Positions 63,342-64,000 of a stretch of 64,000 nt of DNA are shown here, piece by piece. Source of the DNA: Providencia heimbachae ATCC 35613 (GTDB lineage: Bacteria > Pseudomonadota > Gammaproteobacteria > Enterobacterales > Enterobacteriaceae); NCBI RefSeq assembly GCF_001655055.1, contig NZ_LXEW01000030.1:1-64000 (forward strand), given 5' to 3'. Positions within the stretch are counted from its first letter, which is position 1; each line of letters begins with the position of its first letter. The notes under the pieces were generated by a model. It worked only from the letters and a program-made list of their open reading frames with translations, was not told the origin of the DNA and made no database searches. The position numbers and the translations under genes are program-made.

Positions 63342-63399
63342 AAAAAAAAGCCCCTAAAAGGGGCTTAAAAGACAGGGATGGTGTCTATGGCAAGGAAAA
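63342..63399 (-). ncRNA. cpxQ: CpxQ small RNA in the cpxP 3' UTR
   Basis: On the minus strand the 58 bases start 'TTTTCCTTGCCATAGACACC', continue 'ATCCCTGTCTT', then form the terminator AAGCCCC/GGGGCTT with eight Ts. The 5' 31 bases match E. coli/Salmonella CpxQ as I remember it, while the terminator stem differs. CpxQ is cut from cpxP mRNA by RNase E and, with Hfq, represses envelope protein mRNAs under Cpx stress. The strong terminator also ends cpxP. Confidence 0.85.
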
Positions 63400-63462
63400 A
63401 ACTTCACTTATTGCTACTTCACTACTTACATTTAACTCAACTACTACTTACTGCTAGGATCT

Positions 63463-64000
63463 CTATTGCATTGCTTGATATTCAGCCATTTTGTGCTGAT
63501 GGATCTGCTCAAGCTGCGTTTTCTGCTCAGGCGTTAGCATTTGATACAATTCATGATGAATGCGTGCCATTTCAACACGTTCATTCAATTCTTTTTGCAA
63601 ACGCTTTTCAAATTGCTCTCGAACCGCTTTATCATCAAAGCTATCCGCTATAATTAATTTGTGTAGTGCTTCACGTTCTTGTACTAAACCCGTGTTATCA
63701 ATACGATAATGGCGCTGTGTTGCCATTAAATCACGTAATTGCTGGCGCTGTTTTTCATTTAACGTGATACCATTAAACATAAACGTACTCGCTCGCTCTT
63801 CACTACTAAACATTTCATGATTTTGAAATGGAACTACAATTTGAACAGTTGATGCTGGCTGTTCTGACTGCATCTGTAACATTAAGGGAGATGACTCCTC
63901 ATTAACGTTAACCTTGTTTTCTGATGTTTCACTTAGCGCGACGTTTGATCCGAAAACAAATGCAGAAGCTAAAACTAATATTGCTGTTTTATGTGCTGTT
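63463..64000 (-). CDS. cpxP: Periplasmic Cpx regulator CpxP (5' end beyond window)
   Basis: The frame continues to the right edge. An internal ATG at 63882 is not the start, because upstream codons encode a signal peptide ('TAILVLASAFVFGSNVALS', cut near ALS-ET). The mature part has two CpxP/Spy LTxxQ-type repeats, 'ITLNEKQRQQLRDLM' and 'MLTPEQKTQLEQI', in a helical fold. Periplasmic chaperone-like inhibitor of CpxA. Only the first few codons and the promoter are missing. CpxQ lies in its 3' UTR. Confidence 0.92.
   Translation of the reverse strand, partial: TAHKTAILVLASAFVFGSNVALSETSENKVNVNEESSPLMLQMQSEQPASTVQIVVPFQNHEMFSSEERASTFMFNGITLNEKQRQQLRDLMATQRHYRIDNTGLVQEREALHKLIIADSFDDKAVREQFEKRLQKELNERVEMARIHHELYQMLTPEQKTQLEQIHQHKMAEYQAMQ

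Noticed and set aside
63463-63882. Complete 139-residue cpxP starting at 63882
   Set aside because: The frame is open upstream to the window edge and encodes a signal peptide, so 63882 is an internal Met and the gene is cut by the window end.

Overview
The window looks like a chromosomal segment of an enteric gammaproteobacterium of the Morganellaceae, most probably Providencia. This is inference: the sequence is AT-rich, nearly every housekeeping protein resembles its E. coli counterpart in length and motifs, the gene order follows the E. coli murI-btuB to pfkA-cpxP region, and ERIC-type repeats are present. I could not run a species assignment. No rRNA, tRNA, prophage, complete IS element or CRISPR array was seen.

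Left part (1-17.3 kb): murI and btuB overlap. They lie behind a cobalamin-riboswitch-like leader that carries an inserted ERIC repeat. Then come trmA, yijD-fabR, sthA and oxyR; an AT-rich islet with two tiny pilin-like secreted proteins; the arginine operon argCBGH divergent from argE over a double ARG box; and metF behind met boxes.

Middle (17.3-30.7 kb): an accessory acid-resistance module holds a choloylglycine-hydrolase-type enzyme divergent from gadB-gadC. It is followed by ppc, metBL, metJ with a five-unit met-box operator, a lipoprotein of unknown function, and rpmE. Relative to E. coli as I remember it, the metF...ppc block is inverted.

Core block (31-42.4 kb): priA, cytR, ftsN, hslVU, menA, rraA, zapB, glpFK, essentially the E. 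coli order.

Right part (42.5-64 kb): where E. coli has glpX there is a 1575-residue M66-like metallopeptidase with an unusual HExxxH motif, then emrD, fpr, yiiR, yiiQ and tpiA. Where E. coli has cdh there is a secreted GH3 hexosaminidase with an OmpG-type porin, then sbp and pfkA. Where E. coli has fieF there is a cold-shock gene with a structured leader, an acyltransferase/CDP-diglyceride-synthase pair, loiP, a HutD/Ves protein and a DinJ-YafQ toxin-antitoxin pair. The window ends inside cpxP, whose 3' UTR contains a well conserved CpxQ small RNA.

So a conserved backbone for cell-wall precursor, B12, Arg and Met metabolism, central carbon, division and proteostasis is interrupted at a few points by accessory cargo. 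The strongest points for follow-up are the ERIC element inside the btuB leader, the giant HExxxH protein and the paired mini-pilin proteins.
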